Assembly: GCA_018398805.1 (NCBI GenBank)
Contig: JAGFBZ010000175.1
Span: forward strand, 248,001 to 312,000
DNA: 64,000 bases
Origin: Hirundichthys speculiger
Lineage: Eukaryota > Chordata > Actinopteri > Beloniformes > Exocoetidae
Reading direction: 5' to 3'
Positions 48,572 through 59,905 of the stretch are shown piece after piece; within the stretch, counting starts at the first letter, position 1; each line of letters starts with the position of its first letter. The position numbers and the translations under genes are program-made. The notes beneath the pieces are model-generated. The model searched no databases and was not told the origin of the DNA. It saw only the letters and a program-made list of their open reading frames with translations.

Positions 48572-49079
48572 AGGTCAAAAGAAAAGGCTTTCTTTGATGC
48601 CATGACATGAATTCTTGAATTGTGATTCATCATATATTATCATATATATACAGTATATATATAATGTACACCTTCCATGCAAGCAAAACAAGGAATTACA
48701 TGTGTGATTGTGTGTATTTATGTTGACATGGCATCTGTCCATTCAGTTGTAGTAGGATACAGGCAGCACTGTCATATGCCAATAGCCTCAAATTACATTT
48801 TTAATTAGACTAAGTACAAAAAGTATGGAAATTTGTGTTTGTTAGATTATTTCTTCTCTGCAACAATACAACTTGGGAGTAAATCTTGTACTGTTGATTA
48901 TTTCCCTTCTAAACACATTTGTAAGAGATGAGGTTCGTGCACATGAAATAACAGCCAAATCTTCTCTGCCAATGCCATTTTTTTTTCTTTTGCTGTTGAC
49001 TCTTGTTTTGTGTCATTTAGCAGACTGAAGTCTGAAGAAACAAGACATATTGGCAATTTAACAATTTAAATTTATTCAT
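48572..49079. other. No gene recognised
   Basis: AT-rich DNA with a short TATATA run at 48640-48665. Confidence 0.3.
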
Positions 49080-49740
49080 TTAACAAACCGGAGCCACCCG
49101 CAGAGCCACAACAGCCGGGCACCTCCTCCTCATGCTGGTCACCAGTCTGGTCCACACTGTTGTGGGATGGAATCCCATTCACCAACCAACATTTGTTGCA
49201 AGTTAGCCAGAGGAGCTGTTCTGTTTGTGCATAAACAGCACACCCAAGCTGATCCCACAAGTGTTCAGTGGGGTTTAGATAAGGCCTGTTGACAGGCTAT
49301 CCCATCTTCTCCTCGTTTTTCCAGTCAAGGAGATGCCACCCCACACTGGTGGGGCATCACACTGCCCTCACCAAAAAATCATTACTCTGTTGGTGCAGCA
49401 ATCACCAAAGTTTTCTCCACGTCTCCTCCACACTGTGATCCTACAATCCAAGTGCTGTTAGGCAGAATCTGGACTCATTGCTGAAAATAATGTTCATTTA
49501 CAGGTTCAGGTTCTGATGTTGACAGGCAGTCAAGGCAGGCCTTCTGGCAGCCCCTATGAGACGGAAGATTGGCTGTGTGAAGTCTGTCCTGGATCGTCTC
49601 AGAGCGTCCAGGCATACCTTCCTGAAAACACGGAGTGTAAATCTGTAGAAGACTCCCTACAGTTGCTAAGTGCTGACAGGACGTAGAAATGGTCTTCTTG
49701 GGGTGCTGTTTTTTGGGACACACCCACACCCACTTTGGAG
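49080..49740 (-). pseudogene. Tc1/mariner-family transposase relic
   Basis: Minus-strand similarity to the C-terminal half of a Tc1-like transposase lineage common in fish. Reading 5' to 3' on that strand: RPSSHRGCQKACLDCLS, the ESRFCL-like region near 49465, GEGSVMP (around 49355), a gap, then RPYLNPTEHLWDQLGCAVYA (49230-49287) and LTCNKCWLVNGIPSH. The NPxEHLWD block holds the third catalytic acid, which is retained. Frameshifts and stops (TE**FFG) break the gene, and about 150 residues between GGSVM and NPTEHLW are missing. Terminal repeats were not identified. Confidence 0.75.
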
Positions 49741-51182
49741 CCTGTCACTGACATCTAGTAGTACAGAACCTGTATTCAATTTGCAGATGATACTGGGGCT
49801 CACTACAAAATAATACTACAACACAAATTTCCTTACTTAGTTATCAGAATGGTATAGCTAAGCAATAAGGTAAATAACACAGTGAAAGATATCTTGATTG
49901 GAATTCAAAGGTACTGTAAATCAACTTGTTCTCAGTCAATCAGTAATGAATAAAATATAGTACTTTGTAGAGCCCAGAGTAAGTTAAAAAAAGTACACTT
50001 ATAGTTGAAGGAAATAAGTGGAGGTGACACCAGCTGCTGCTTTAGTGTTAATAAAAGCAGCATCAAATAGTAATCACTGACATAGACAATAGTGGTGTGT
50101 GCTAAATCATAACCTTAAAGGAAAAGTCAGTATTGCTATTATTATTCTCAAATTGCATTTCTTAATCCACCTATCTCTGGTTTCTGTTATAAACAATATA
50201 TACTTTACAATACTTGTTCTCATCTACTTATCACCAAGAGAACAAGGTTTTCGTATTACCAGAAGACACTGGTAATTAGTTAAAGAAGTAGACAGTGAAA
50301 TCATGCAAAATGAAACTGTATGCTATTCATTGTTGAGCAGAAAATAAAATACTCGTTACATTCAATATACTTTTTTTTGTATTGAGAATGCAGGGGGCGA
50401 AAAAGGAACTGAAGTGTCAGAGAACATAATTATACTCGTCTAATAAGGGTTAGCATCCTATGCCAATTAAGTTAAACTTTTCTGTCTCTAACAATGATAG
50501 CTTGGATACAAATTTTTAAAGGCATTCATACACAATGCCGTCCAATTACAATCATATACATGTAACTTGTTACCTATGTGGCCTTTTATTCTCTAGCATC
50601 AATAAATGTTGAAAATGGACCAAAAGATGGTTGTGTTCCTGCAGGTCTGATGCTCATGGTGAGATTTAAAAAGTACATTGTGAAAGATGTAGTGGCTTCT
50701 GATCAATGAGCAAATACTATACTTAAGGTATAGTAACTTTATGTTCCCTCCGTCCCCCTCTCCCTGCACATATTTAGGATAAAACACAGTAGCTACAAAA
50801 AAAGACAGCCAACTATCTTTGGTTATAACTTTCTCATTTTAAGCAAGTCTGGTCCTTCATTGACAAAGAAATAAAGGCTATTGAATCTGCAAAAATCTTC
50901 GACATAAAAGAAGCAACAATAAAAGCTAAAAAACATTTATTTGCTTTGTCTTGTTCAATCATGTATTCATAAGTGATCCTTAACCATATAGAAGGATTTT
51001 TAAGCAGCAGAGAAACAAACATTGATACAAAGAGTCAAATTAGAATTGATCAAAGAAATGAAAAGACTTGTGATTATTTTCTTTCTTTTAAAATAAATTT
51101 GTCAGCTTTGATTAAAAAAAAAAAATTTTTTTTCTCACAGTACTGTTAGCGAAAGCAGCATTGCAATTTATAACTTAAAGCA
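49741..51182. other. No gene recognised
   Basis: AT-rich DNA without recognised content. Confidence 0.3.
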
Positions 51183-51242
51183 AAGGTTCCTGGTATGAAC
51201 CTCAGCAGGGGCCTTTCTGTGTGGAGTTTGTATGTTCTGCAT
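51183..51242 (+). repeat. Dispersed repeat, left half (split by hAT element)
   Basis: AGGTTCCTGGTATGAACCTC, CAGCAGGGGCCTTTCTGTG and TGGAGTTTGTATGTTCT are the 5' part of a dispersed fish repeat whose continuation (CTCCATGCTTGCGTGGG) lies at 52282, after the hAT element. It may start with a tRNA-like head, but the B box is degenerate. Confidence 0.7.
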
Positions 51243-52288
51243 TTGGGCGATTTTATCGATTCTGCAATATATATATCGATATTTTATTTCCCCAGATAGT
51301 ATCGATTTTTCCGCCGCGGGTATCGATATTCTAAGCTCCCTTCAAAACCCCCGTGTCCCGCACGGGTCCTCTTCCTACAAAGTGCAGGAAGAGCCATTAA
51401 ATCCGCCAGCCGCTAGTGTCGCTGTAGAGCATTTCTAACAAGTTATCCAGAAGCCAGCTTCTTCCTCTTCCAGGTAGAGCTGAGCTGAGCCAGTCAGGAG
51501 AATGGCGGCGAGTATAAATCCAGCGCCTGCATGCTTAAAAGCAGATGTGTGGGAGCAGTTGGGGTTTAAAAAGAAAAAAGAAAGCAAAGATTTAGACATA
51601 AATATGGCGGTTTGCAAGCTGTGTCACACAAACGTGAAGTACTCTGGAAATACCACCAACCTGCAAGGTGAGCCCACCTGAAATGTTATCACCCGGACAA
51701 GGTAATGCTAACTGAGAGCTAGCCAAACTGTATTTGTCAGGATTTGAGACCGTATTCAGTGGTGGAAAACGCCGGCTTTAAGGGCTGTGTTTACTCTCGC
51801 AGCGCAGTCTCCTCTATGTTATTCCATGCCACAACGGAGAGGGACAATCATGAACTAGCTAAACTTACTAAACTTATCTCTTGCGTTTTTCCACTTCCTC
51901 ACCGTCTAGGCCGTATCCAGACCCACATTCATCGCAATCTCCCTCCATGAATTACTAGAATATGTGCTGTCTTTGTAGTGTGGAGAACAAGAATCATACA
52001 GATGTGGGTACTTCCTCATTTCTTTGATGACGTGGATGTAGAATTGACCAATCAGAGGCCTCCTTTCTCTCCTCTCTGTGACACTGTCTGCAGTCACCTA
52101 CCTATCAGTTCAATTAATTCAAACAGCCATTGGAACATTCACAAGATGTCACCAAAATCACTTCTTCTTTCAGAAAATAATGTAAATGTATCTTAAGACG
52201 AATATCGATATATATCGTATCGTGAGCCGAGTATCGTTAATCGCATCATATCATCATATTAGTGTATCGCTACAGCCCTATTCTCCAT
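51235..52288 (+). mobile_element. hAT element inserted in dispersed repeat
   Basis: The 1038-bp element (51243-52280) lies between TTCTGCAT (51235-51242) and TTCTCCAT (52281-52288), a 7-of-8 match that also rejoins the interrupted host repeat correctly. The right end in reverse complement is TAGGGCTGTAGCGATAC; the left end TTGGGCGAT matches it if about 6 bp were lost. Subterminal regions on both sides are rich in TATCGATA motifs. The interior carries BED-finger and linker fragments of a hAT transposase on the plus strand, described separately. Confidence 0.88.
51502..51800 (+). pseudogene. hAT transposase N-terminus (BED finger) relic
   Basis: A frame starts at ATG 51502 (MAASINPAPA, then KADVWEQLGFKKKK). 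It leads into a BED zinc finger: VCKLCHTNVKYSGNTTNLQ (51610-51667), then after a frameshift HLKCYHPDK (about 51672-51698). This supplies the C-x2-C...H-x4-H zinc ligands. At 51741 the hAT signature DLRPYSVVENAGFK is intact in one frame, but the linker between finger and signature is mostly deleted, and stops follow. The DDE catalytic core and hATC dimerisation region are missing. This is the ZBED-like group of hAT transposases. Dead copy. Confidence 0.85.
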
Positions 52289-52545
52289 GCTTGCGTGGGT
52301 TTCCTCCAGGTACTCCAGCTACCTTCCACAGTCCAAAGACATGCATGTCAGGTTAACTGGTGGTTCTAAATTGCCCGTAGAAGTGACTGTGAGTGTGCCT
52401 GGTTCTTCGTCTACATGTGGCCCTGCGATGGACTGGCGACCTGTCCAGGGTGGACCCCTACCCAAAAAGAGCTGGAATAGACTCCAGCAGATCCCTTTGA
52501 CCCTACATAGGACTAAGCGGGCATAGATAATGGATGGATGAACAT
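52289..52545 (+). repeat. Dispersed repeat, right half with ATGG tail
   Basis: Contains GCGTGGGTTTCCTCCAGGT, CCACAGTCCAAAGACATGC, CTAAATTGCCCGTAG, GATGGACTGGCGACCTGTCC and a final AATGGATGGATG tail. This is one of the most abundant dispersed repeats of fish genomes, a retroelement 3' region. Decayed copies in the opposite orientation lie at 4684, 29397, 36706 and 62250. Confidence 0.85.
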
Positions 52546-54840
52546 CTGAGAACTTTCAAATTACATAGAGGCTAGCATTCTGATCAGCTGTGGTTTCAGT
52601 TCTTTTTACGTTAATATTGCTTTCTGAGTGGTAACGATTAATTTTGTGCAATAGCATAAAAGGAACAGTTTATTTGGTGAGTGCTTCTTTGAGGAATTTG
52701 TTTGTTGCCCATGAATAAAACGTCAAAGATCACAATTAATTCTTGATCAGAACATGGAACATTGTTCTGTCTTATGGGATATAGGAAAAGCTGAAGGACA
52801 CTATAGAAGAGGTTTTGCACTCAGCTCAAAGCTCTGAACATGAATTCTCTGAAGACAATCTCACTAATCACTGGGCCACCCAGCTTCTTGTAGAAGCAGT
52901 GGGGATATCAAATCCCATTTACCACAAAGATATCATTTAATTTCCTTCAGATTTTAATTAAATATGCTTAACAACATGTTTTCCACATTTCTAGCCTGAT
53001 CCATCAACCCTTTGTGTATGCTGACCCTCTTGGGTGATTCCCACAGGGTTTCTTTTTCCTTTCTTCTTTCTTCCTGTGACATTTCAAAGCAATTAAAATG
53101 TTGCTTTATCATGTTATTTTTCAACTTCTCACATCACTACAGCCTGAGAATAAAATCAAGGCTGAGTGAAACAGTGAATAGTGTGTGTGCATACTAAAGT
53201 CTTAAAGTGCAATGTGGAAAGGCTGAACAATGGACTAAAATGACTACATGTCATCACAAGAAAACATGTCTGAATAGATGAGAGCAGATTTTGTAAGTGA
53301 CTCATCACTGACTGACTGCATGACTCATCATCCCGTGCACGCTCAGGATGGGGGATTGAATTGAAATGAAGATTTGGTGCAATCTACTGGGTTCATTGGG
53401 TGCTTTTTAGGAATTGCCAGTATATGAACTGGACTGAATTAGAATAAACTGAATTATGAAGAATTTGATTTATCTGGGTTGGAATTTGACTTAATTTGAC
53501 TTGTTTACATTGACTGCCTTATTGCTTTGGGATATATACCTTTTATTATTTTTATTATGAATTGGTACTCAGAGGTGAAAGCCAAAAAAGATCCTGAGCC
53601 GGACTTTTTATGTGTGTGTGTGTGTGTGTGTGTGTGTCCATGCATGTGCAGGTGTGCGCACGTGTGTGTGTGGTGGAAGTGGGAGTTGTTACAACAACAT
53701 GGTAGTTAACACACATGTAGCATTTAGGATACTATTGATATCAAGTTTTGCTGCTAAGCTTTGCCCTTGACAGCTTACAAGGTGAGATGTTATAAGGGAA
53801 TGTGAAATTCATTCAGGCAGGATAAAATTTGATTCACAACCATTCAGTTGACGGATCATGATAAAGGGCATCAACTCAATATTATGCACCACATTTGCGC
53901 TATTCATTTTGTAAAAAGATAAAGTGCAACAGTGAACTGTAGATAACACTGGAAGTCTATATGGCAACATTTCCATTATGCATTTGCTCAACAGAAATAA
54001 TGGTAAATTAAATTCTAGGAAATTAATAGAAACTAGAAAATATATCAATAAAATAACTTTCCAATTAACAACCAAAACATTAAACTTTTTTTACTCTGTT
54101 GTTGTTTCATGTGTGTTCAAATAGTTGCATGTTGATTAGAAATTAACAGTTTTGTCAGAGCTATTTTGTCTTCAGCTATTTTTTTTGCATAAGTTTACCA
54201 AAGGTTGGGAGAGGTTGAACGACAAATTGTGCTCTGCAAAGAAACGAGCACATTAATATTTTTAAGTTACACACATTGTCAGTCATTAAGGCTGGCACAT
54301 CAGCTGTGGTGGTTGCTCCCGGTAACCGTGTTGTGTGTTGTAGAGTCCGAACAGCTGCTCTATGAGTGGGTCTGATTTGTGACGTGGTGGTACTTTTTTC
54401 ATAGCGAGTTGCATATTAAAAGCTTTCTCGAGCACAAAGTGCAGAAGCACCTGCTTCTCTTACCTTCTTACACCAGTTACCAAAAGGCTAATCGTCTTTC
54501 CCGCTATCTTCTATCCACGCCCAGCGCCATTTTTTTTAATCCTTTATCAATTAGGAGGGCATCTTCCCCAGGATTCACAATTTTACTCTCCATCCTACTT
54601 TCCAATGATACGTCTCTCTGCTCAGACAGTTGAGCATCTGTGCAACATAGGACTGGGTTGAAGTACATTTTTCCAAAACCTGCCCTGTTCTACATCTGAT
54701 TGGCGAATAAAGTTAGTTTGAGAGAGAGTTGTGTTCCTCTCAAATCAATAAGCCACCCCCCCACCCTACTCCCAACATAATGCTGCACGCCGGAAATCCA
54801 GCACGGTGCCAGAATACTTTTAGCCCTGGGTACTAAAACA
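52546..54840. other. No gene recognised
   Basis: Unique AT-rich DNA, with a (TG)n array at 53611-53637. 54370-54830 is somewhat GC-richer and may be an old DNA-transposon remnant, but I could not identify ends. Confidence 0.3.
53611..53637. repeat. (TG)n microsatellite
   Basis: About 13 TG units. Confidence 0.95.
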
Positions 54841-55105
54841 GCTCTACTTGTGTACAAGTCTCTTCATGGTCTAGCTCCAAAGGCTCTGACATGTTAGAGC
54901 CATATGAATGAACTCAGACTCTGAGAACCTCAGGTAGTGGTCTCCTGCTGGTGTCCAGAGTCAGGACTAAACAAGGTGAAGCTGCATTTCAGTCTTATGC
55001 TCCTAAAATCTGGAACAGTCTTCCAGAAGATGTGAGACAGACCTGAACTCTGACAATGTTCTGATCCAGGCTGAAAAAAGTTCAGTTTAAATGTGAATAT
55101 GACAA
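54841..55105 (+). pseudogene. LINE reverse transcriptase C-terminal remnant
   Basis: ALLVYKSLHGLAPKALTC and a stop (54841-54897), then in another frame SGSGLLLVSRVRTKQGEAAF and QSYAPKIWNSLPEDVRQT (54930-55046), then SRLKKVQFK. This is the C-terminal end of an L2/Rex-like LINE ORF2: LxYKxLHGLAPxYL ... GERAFSxxAPxLWNSLPxxIR ... FKxxLKTxLF. It is 5'-truncated, frameshifted and dead, and ends in AT-rich DNA near 55140. Confidence 0.85.
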
Positions 55106-57821
55106 CTGAAAAGATTTTATCTGAACTCTTCATTTTTAATTCATTTTTAATTTATTTATCAATGATTATTTTTTTTTGTTCTTATGATTTATGGAATGAC
55201 TCTATTTATAAACACAAACTCTATAAAGAAATAGATAAGTGTCAGCCTGAGGTTCATAAAGTGAAATGACAGATTTTGGGAGGATGAGTGGATGATTTAT
55301 TTTGATAGTGGAACATAAATGGATAAAACAACCAAGCACACATCGAATCTTGCTTTAGACTAATCAAGCATATCAAGTCAATAGACCTAATCTAGATTTA
55401 TGCATAAATAATTTACTAATCCGATATTTAAATTAATGTTTCTCTATAGTTCGGTATGGTCACATTTGAAAGTGCTGTGTGCCACATTATATAGAATATT
55501 AAAAAGGCAAAATCATCAGGATAAAGACTCACGTCCCTATTGTTTTCATCCCAGTCAGAAAACTCATAGCATTTTCTTCAGTTTACCACAGACATAAGGC
55601 TGATCTTTCTATTCCTTTGTTTGGTGCCCTCTGCATGTCTGAGCACTAATCCCCATTGTCAACTGTGTTTAAGCAAAGTTGCATTATGTGGTTCAGAGCT
55701 GTGACTGTCCAGATAATACTGAACATGTTGTGCATGAAAATCAGGGAGTAGTTAGCCAAACTGTTCAAAGAAAAAAAAAGTTGTAATTAAATTCCATAAA
55801 TTCTGCTTATGATGAACTTTGCTGCCTGCTGTCCAGAACGATCCCCTCCTTCCTTAGCCCTAGTGTTTACTTATCTCCAAGAGGACTGAGTCAGGTAGAA
55901 AGAAGGCAGAGTTATGCAGCTTTAGCAAAAGCTTTTAGCACCAGTTACTGTCCAGCAGCAAGTAAAGATGCTGTCAGCACTGCAGTGTTCAAAAAAAAAA
56001 AAAAATCACCCATATGGTCAGTTTCAAAAAATAATGCTCAAAGCAACATTAAATGCAGTGTAAAGTGACCTTGAAAAGTACTTTTATAAGAAGTCAAGTG
56101 CATAATGTGGAAAGTACTGAGAGTGTGCATATCTTGACATCTCTAGCAGTGTCAGGGGCCTCTGCTCTGATCCCTTTCCTCCTGACTTTGAGGGTGCAAG
56201 GGGAAAAAACCACTCCTTCTTCAAAGTCTTCCTTTTATCTCTACCCCATCACATTGTCCTCTGGGGTAGGAGGAGGGGGAGTGGCACAAGCAGACAGGAC
56301 TGACTTTTTATACATCCACTACCTCCTCTGTTCCTGTCCTCCATCCAATTCTCTCTTCCACTACATGTTGTTAGCTTCCTCTGACCTGGTAAGTTTATAA
56401 TTGAACTGAAGAGTTCAGAATTTTCTAATCACATTTACAATTTACATAAACTTTGCTCCCCATTTTAAATGGAGATTTATATATATATATATAGTTAAGT
56501 AGTTATGGAGTGCATTAAAATGAATATAATAGAATGAAGTAATTTTTCAATGATTTATCACTTCTCAGTGTCGTGGGGATTCTGCTGACGCAGTCAGACA
56601 CTTGCAACCTATCCTTCCATCCGTCCCCATCTAAACTGAATTTACTTTACATGGTTTAGTCTAAAGGTAAAAGCAATGTAGATAATATATTGTTCTAAGA
56701 GGACGCATGTTGAGCTGCAAGTGTGGGTGGCAGGCTATTCCCTTGAGTCTCCTCCCTCGACAATTGAGCTGTATATGCTTTCACAGCCCCCCTACCCTCC
56801 ACACACCATTCTTCCTCCCTTGTTTCTCAGCTTACCACCCTGAGGGCCAACTAAATTTACTGCTTTTGGTTCCCAGGAGTTTGTGAAATGTTGTTCCAAT
56901 AGACTAACGCAACTCTGGGATGTTTAGCTTACTCTGGGATTTACACTCTGCAGGACCTCATTGCCACTTTCTTCCAGACAGAATGTGACACACATGGTTG
57001 TGTGATCAGGGCAGTATCATTTCGCTCCAAAGGGATTTATCTGGGATTAGTGTATAAAAGCCAGTATCTGCGTGATAATGGTGTATGCCTGTTTATAGCT
57101 CCGCTATGCTCAGTGTCTTTATCTGAGACATTGAGCACATATCCTTTTGAGTCCCTTTTCATTTTGGTCATCAGTTTAAAGGGGAACTTTTATATTGTTG
57201 AGCTAATTTTCATCACATGTTAATCTGATATAAAGCCTCTCTTTGATTTTCTATGTTACAATATTAATGTTTTTTTTTTTTTTTTTTAAAGTAACACAAA
57301 TTAACCTTTGCAATTTGTAGCTGAGAGGATCCCAGTAGGCATGAAGGTTAGTTTCTTTTATGACTTGCCCCTAATTTACTCCTGCTGGTTCACTCTCATT
57401 CTCTCATTCTAACTTCTTCGATCTTTTTCTTGGATCTCTTAGTTGTCCCTACCATGCTCTCTGCAACTATTATTTACAAGCATTGTTAATGCACAATGTT
57501 GTGATGTAAAGTCATATGTAGTTTTCACAAGAGAATCCAAACTCATATTGTGCGGTTTTTACTGATAGTTGGGACGATGGTCTGTGCGAGCAAGGTTTCC
57601 TAAAACATATTCAAACTGAAACAAATATTTCAACATGAGAAAACTTCTTAATATTTTTTTAACTGTTGCCATATATACATGCTTTTATAGACAGCAGACT
57701 AGAATTACAGAGGAATTGTCTTTTAGCTTATTAAGAAATAAAAAGTTCTTACAAAATTGTTTTTTAAATGACAGTTTTGTCAAACTTGAATCATCACAAG
57801 ATCAGTTCAGACAATTTTCTT

Positions 57822-57890
<69 letters not shown>

Positions 57891-58189
57891 ATAAGGTGAA
57901 TTTAAGGCATTGGAAAAAAATGAAGAAATTAAAAAACAAGTTTTCACACAGATGTCATCATCAGTCTCAGTGTACAACTAGCATAATTGTTTTTTAAATC
58001 ATGTAGCAACCTTTCTGTCAACCAAATGGAAAAAAAAAGAGATTTGCATTGAAACAGTTTTTGAAGCAGTGGGATTCTTTTTCAGCATTCAAATACATCA
58101 TCAGTGATGTGATCTGCTTTCATATAGCATGTTAGAAGTTAACATTTTTGGCATTTGTGACATTTGTCCATCAGCTAAAGTCTGGTCAA
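55106..58189. other. No gene recognised
   Basis: Three kilobases without recognisable coding or repeat families, apart from the compound microsatellite at 57816-57894 and short AT runs (56477-56493). A TATAAAAG at 57051 has no associated gene. Confidence 0.3.
57816..57894. repeat. Compound (TTC)n/(TTA)n microsatellite
   Basis: About 11 TTC units switch directly to about 14 TTA units. The open frame across it (57635-57997) gains Ser and Tyr runs from this array and is not considered a gene. Confidence 0.97.
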
Positions 58190-58300
58190 AACTGGGTCAT
58201 GCAGTGTGACAGGATCCAAAGCACATCACCAAATCTACATTAGATTAGCTGAAAAAGAGAAGAATCAAGGTGTTGCAATGACATGGTCAAAGATCATCAT
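58190..58300 (+). pseudogene. Tc1-like transposase fragment
   Basis: The plus strand reads GGTCATGCAG, then DPKHITKSTLD-stop-LKKRRIKVLQ (about 58212-58275), which corresponds to the DNDPKHTSK...WLKKKKIKVLQWP block around the second catalytic Asp of a common fish Tc1-like transposase. Two in-frame stops and a short deletion before DPKH show decay. Neither terminus is found. Confidence 0.75.
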
Positions 58301-59781
58301 GTACTCAAACCAATTTTTCATTTTATTTATGGCAGACTTTTGTTGAGACATGACTGCACAGCAAATCTCATTCATTACCTGAAGTACTTTTCAATGTAAA
58401 AGGACCCCATTTTATGAAACTGACCAATTTTACCCTCACACCAACACAAGATATTTTCATTTCCACTATGATGTCTTGCCAAGGTACATAGTGTCTGTCT
58501 GCCTCCTTCATCATCTGGGATTGTGCTTTCCTCAGGTACGCCAAAGGCAATGGTCGTGCTTTAAATTCATTATCAGCTGTCTTAAACAGGAGAAGCCAAT
58601 CTGTCTGAGAGGTGTCTGGAAGGCTCTGTAATGCTGTCATAACAGAATGAGCTGCAGTGAAATGCCAGTACACTCCCTGGAGTGTGCGGTGTGTGTATGT
58701 GTGTTTACAAGTACGAGACAGAGACAGTATGTATATGAGGGCAGGAACCTACTGTGCGACAATCCATTTTAGTTGTAAGATGAGTTTTTAATGCCAATGT
58801 TAAGGGTTTGGCAGTGTCAAGAAAAGCAATATTTTAGATGCCAAAAAACAATAAAAGTGGACAAAAATTAGATAAGTAAGCTCTACATAACAACAATTGT
58901 ACCACCTGTCATATAAAATGCTCACTGTTACTAATGATCCAGCTGAAATTTAAACAGTTAAACATTTTTTATTTTTCAGTGGGCTTTGTGCTCTCAGTAC
59001 AGGCAATATGTATTATAGTTTGTATTATAAACTGCCCAAGTATAAATTTATATTGCTATTACATCAACATGAAATGATCTGTGCCTTTACACATTAAAAC
59101 AGAGGGGTGGCTCTGAACTCCCAGTCTGCTCAGGATAAACTAATTAACACGGCCAGGGGGCATCTATTTTGACCCGCAAATTCCAAATATTGTTCTAACT
59201 GCGACTATCTGTGGGTGTAAGGATCTGAGGATGAAGCTTAGCTTAGCTTAGCCTTGCTAAAAGCTGAGTTTAGCCATGCCAAAAGTTGCTGTCATTTCTG
59301 TTGCCACTGAATCAATATTTGAGACTACAGCTCTGCTGCACAGTTGGCTGCACGGAAGAACCGTAAAATGATTTTTCATGAGCAGCTCAGCTCCTTCAGC
59401 CTAGCGGTGGCTAGCACCCCACCTGCCATCGCTGTCTTTGGGTTAGCTTCATTTAGATTTTGTCCTGGGGGTACTGTTATTAGAGAGGGAGCAAAAAAAA
59501 AAAAAAAGTAGTATGGATGCCAGGTATAACCATAGTCAAAGTTTAGTACATCATAAAATGAAATTACTCTGGTGTGTATATGAACTAAAATAATTTGGAG
59601 GAAAACAATGTAAGAAACTTCACGCACTACTTCATGTTCAGAAACCTCAGTATCCATTCTTTGGAGTGTCATTACATTTAGGCCACATTTTTTACATTAC
59701 TAAAATACACTAAAAGTTTTCCTCAGACAAAATTATAAAACGTCACAATTCATTTTATTTGGTTGTTTTCCTGCATTAACA
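58301..59781. other. No gene recognised
   Basis: Nothing recognised. A 15-base poly(A) lies near 59494. A tandem GCTTA unit (GCTTAGCTTAGCTTA) occurs at 59236-59252. Confidence 0.3.
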
Positions 59782-59905
59782 GTTCAATTCAATTAAATTT
59801 TATTTGTATAGTGTCTGTTACAATGTCAACTGTCTCTAGGCTCTTTACAGAGACCCAGAGCATGACCCCTGAGCAAATATCATATACTATATCATCAAAT
59901 ATCAT
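59782..59905 (-). repeat. Retroelement 3' tail fragment
   Basis: GTTCAATTCAATTAAATTTT, TTGTATAGTGTCTGTTACAA, CTGTCTCTAGGC, CAGAGACCCAGAGCATGACC and GAGCAAATATCAT match in reverse complement the end of the repeat at 26885-26980 very closely. Confidence 0.8.

Noticed and set aside
56053..56400. 115-codon plus-strand frame as an exon
   Set aside because: No recognisable domain or repeat; composition matches surrounding non-coding DNA.
57635..57997. 120-codon open frame
   Set aside because: Stays open only because it runs through the TTC/TTA microsatellite (Ser and Tyr runs); no motif outside it.
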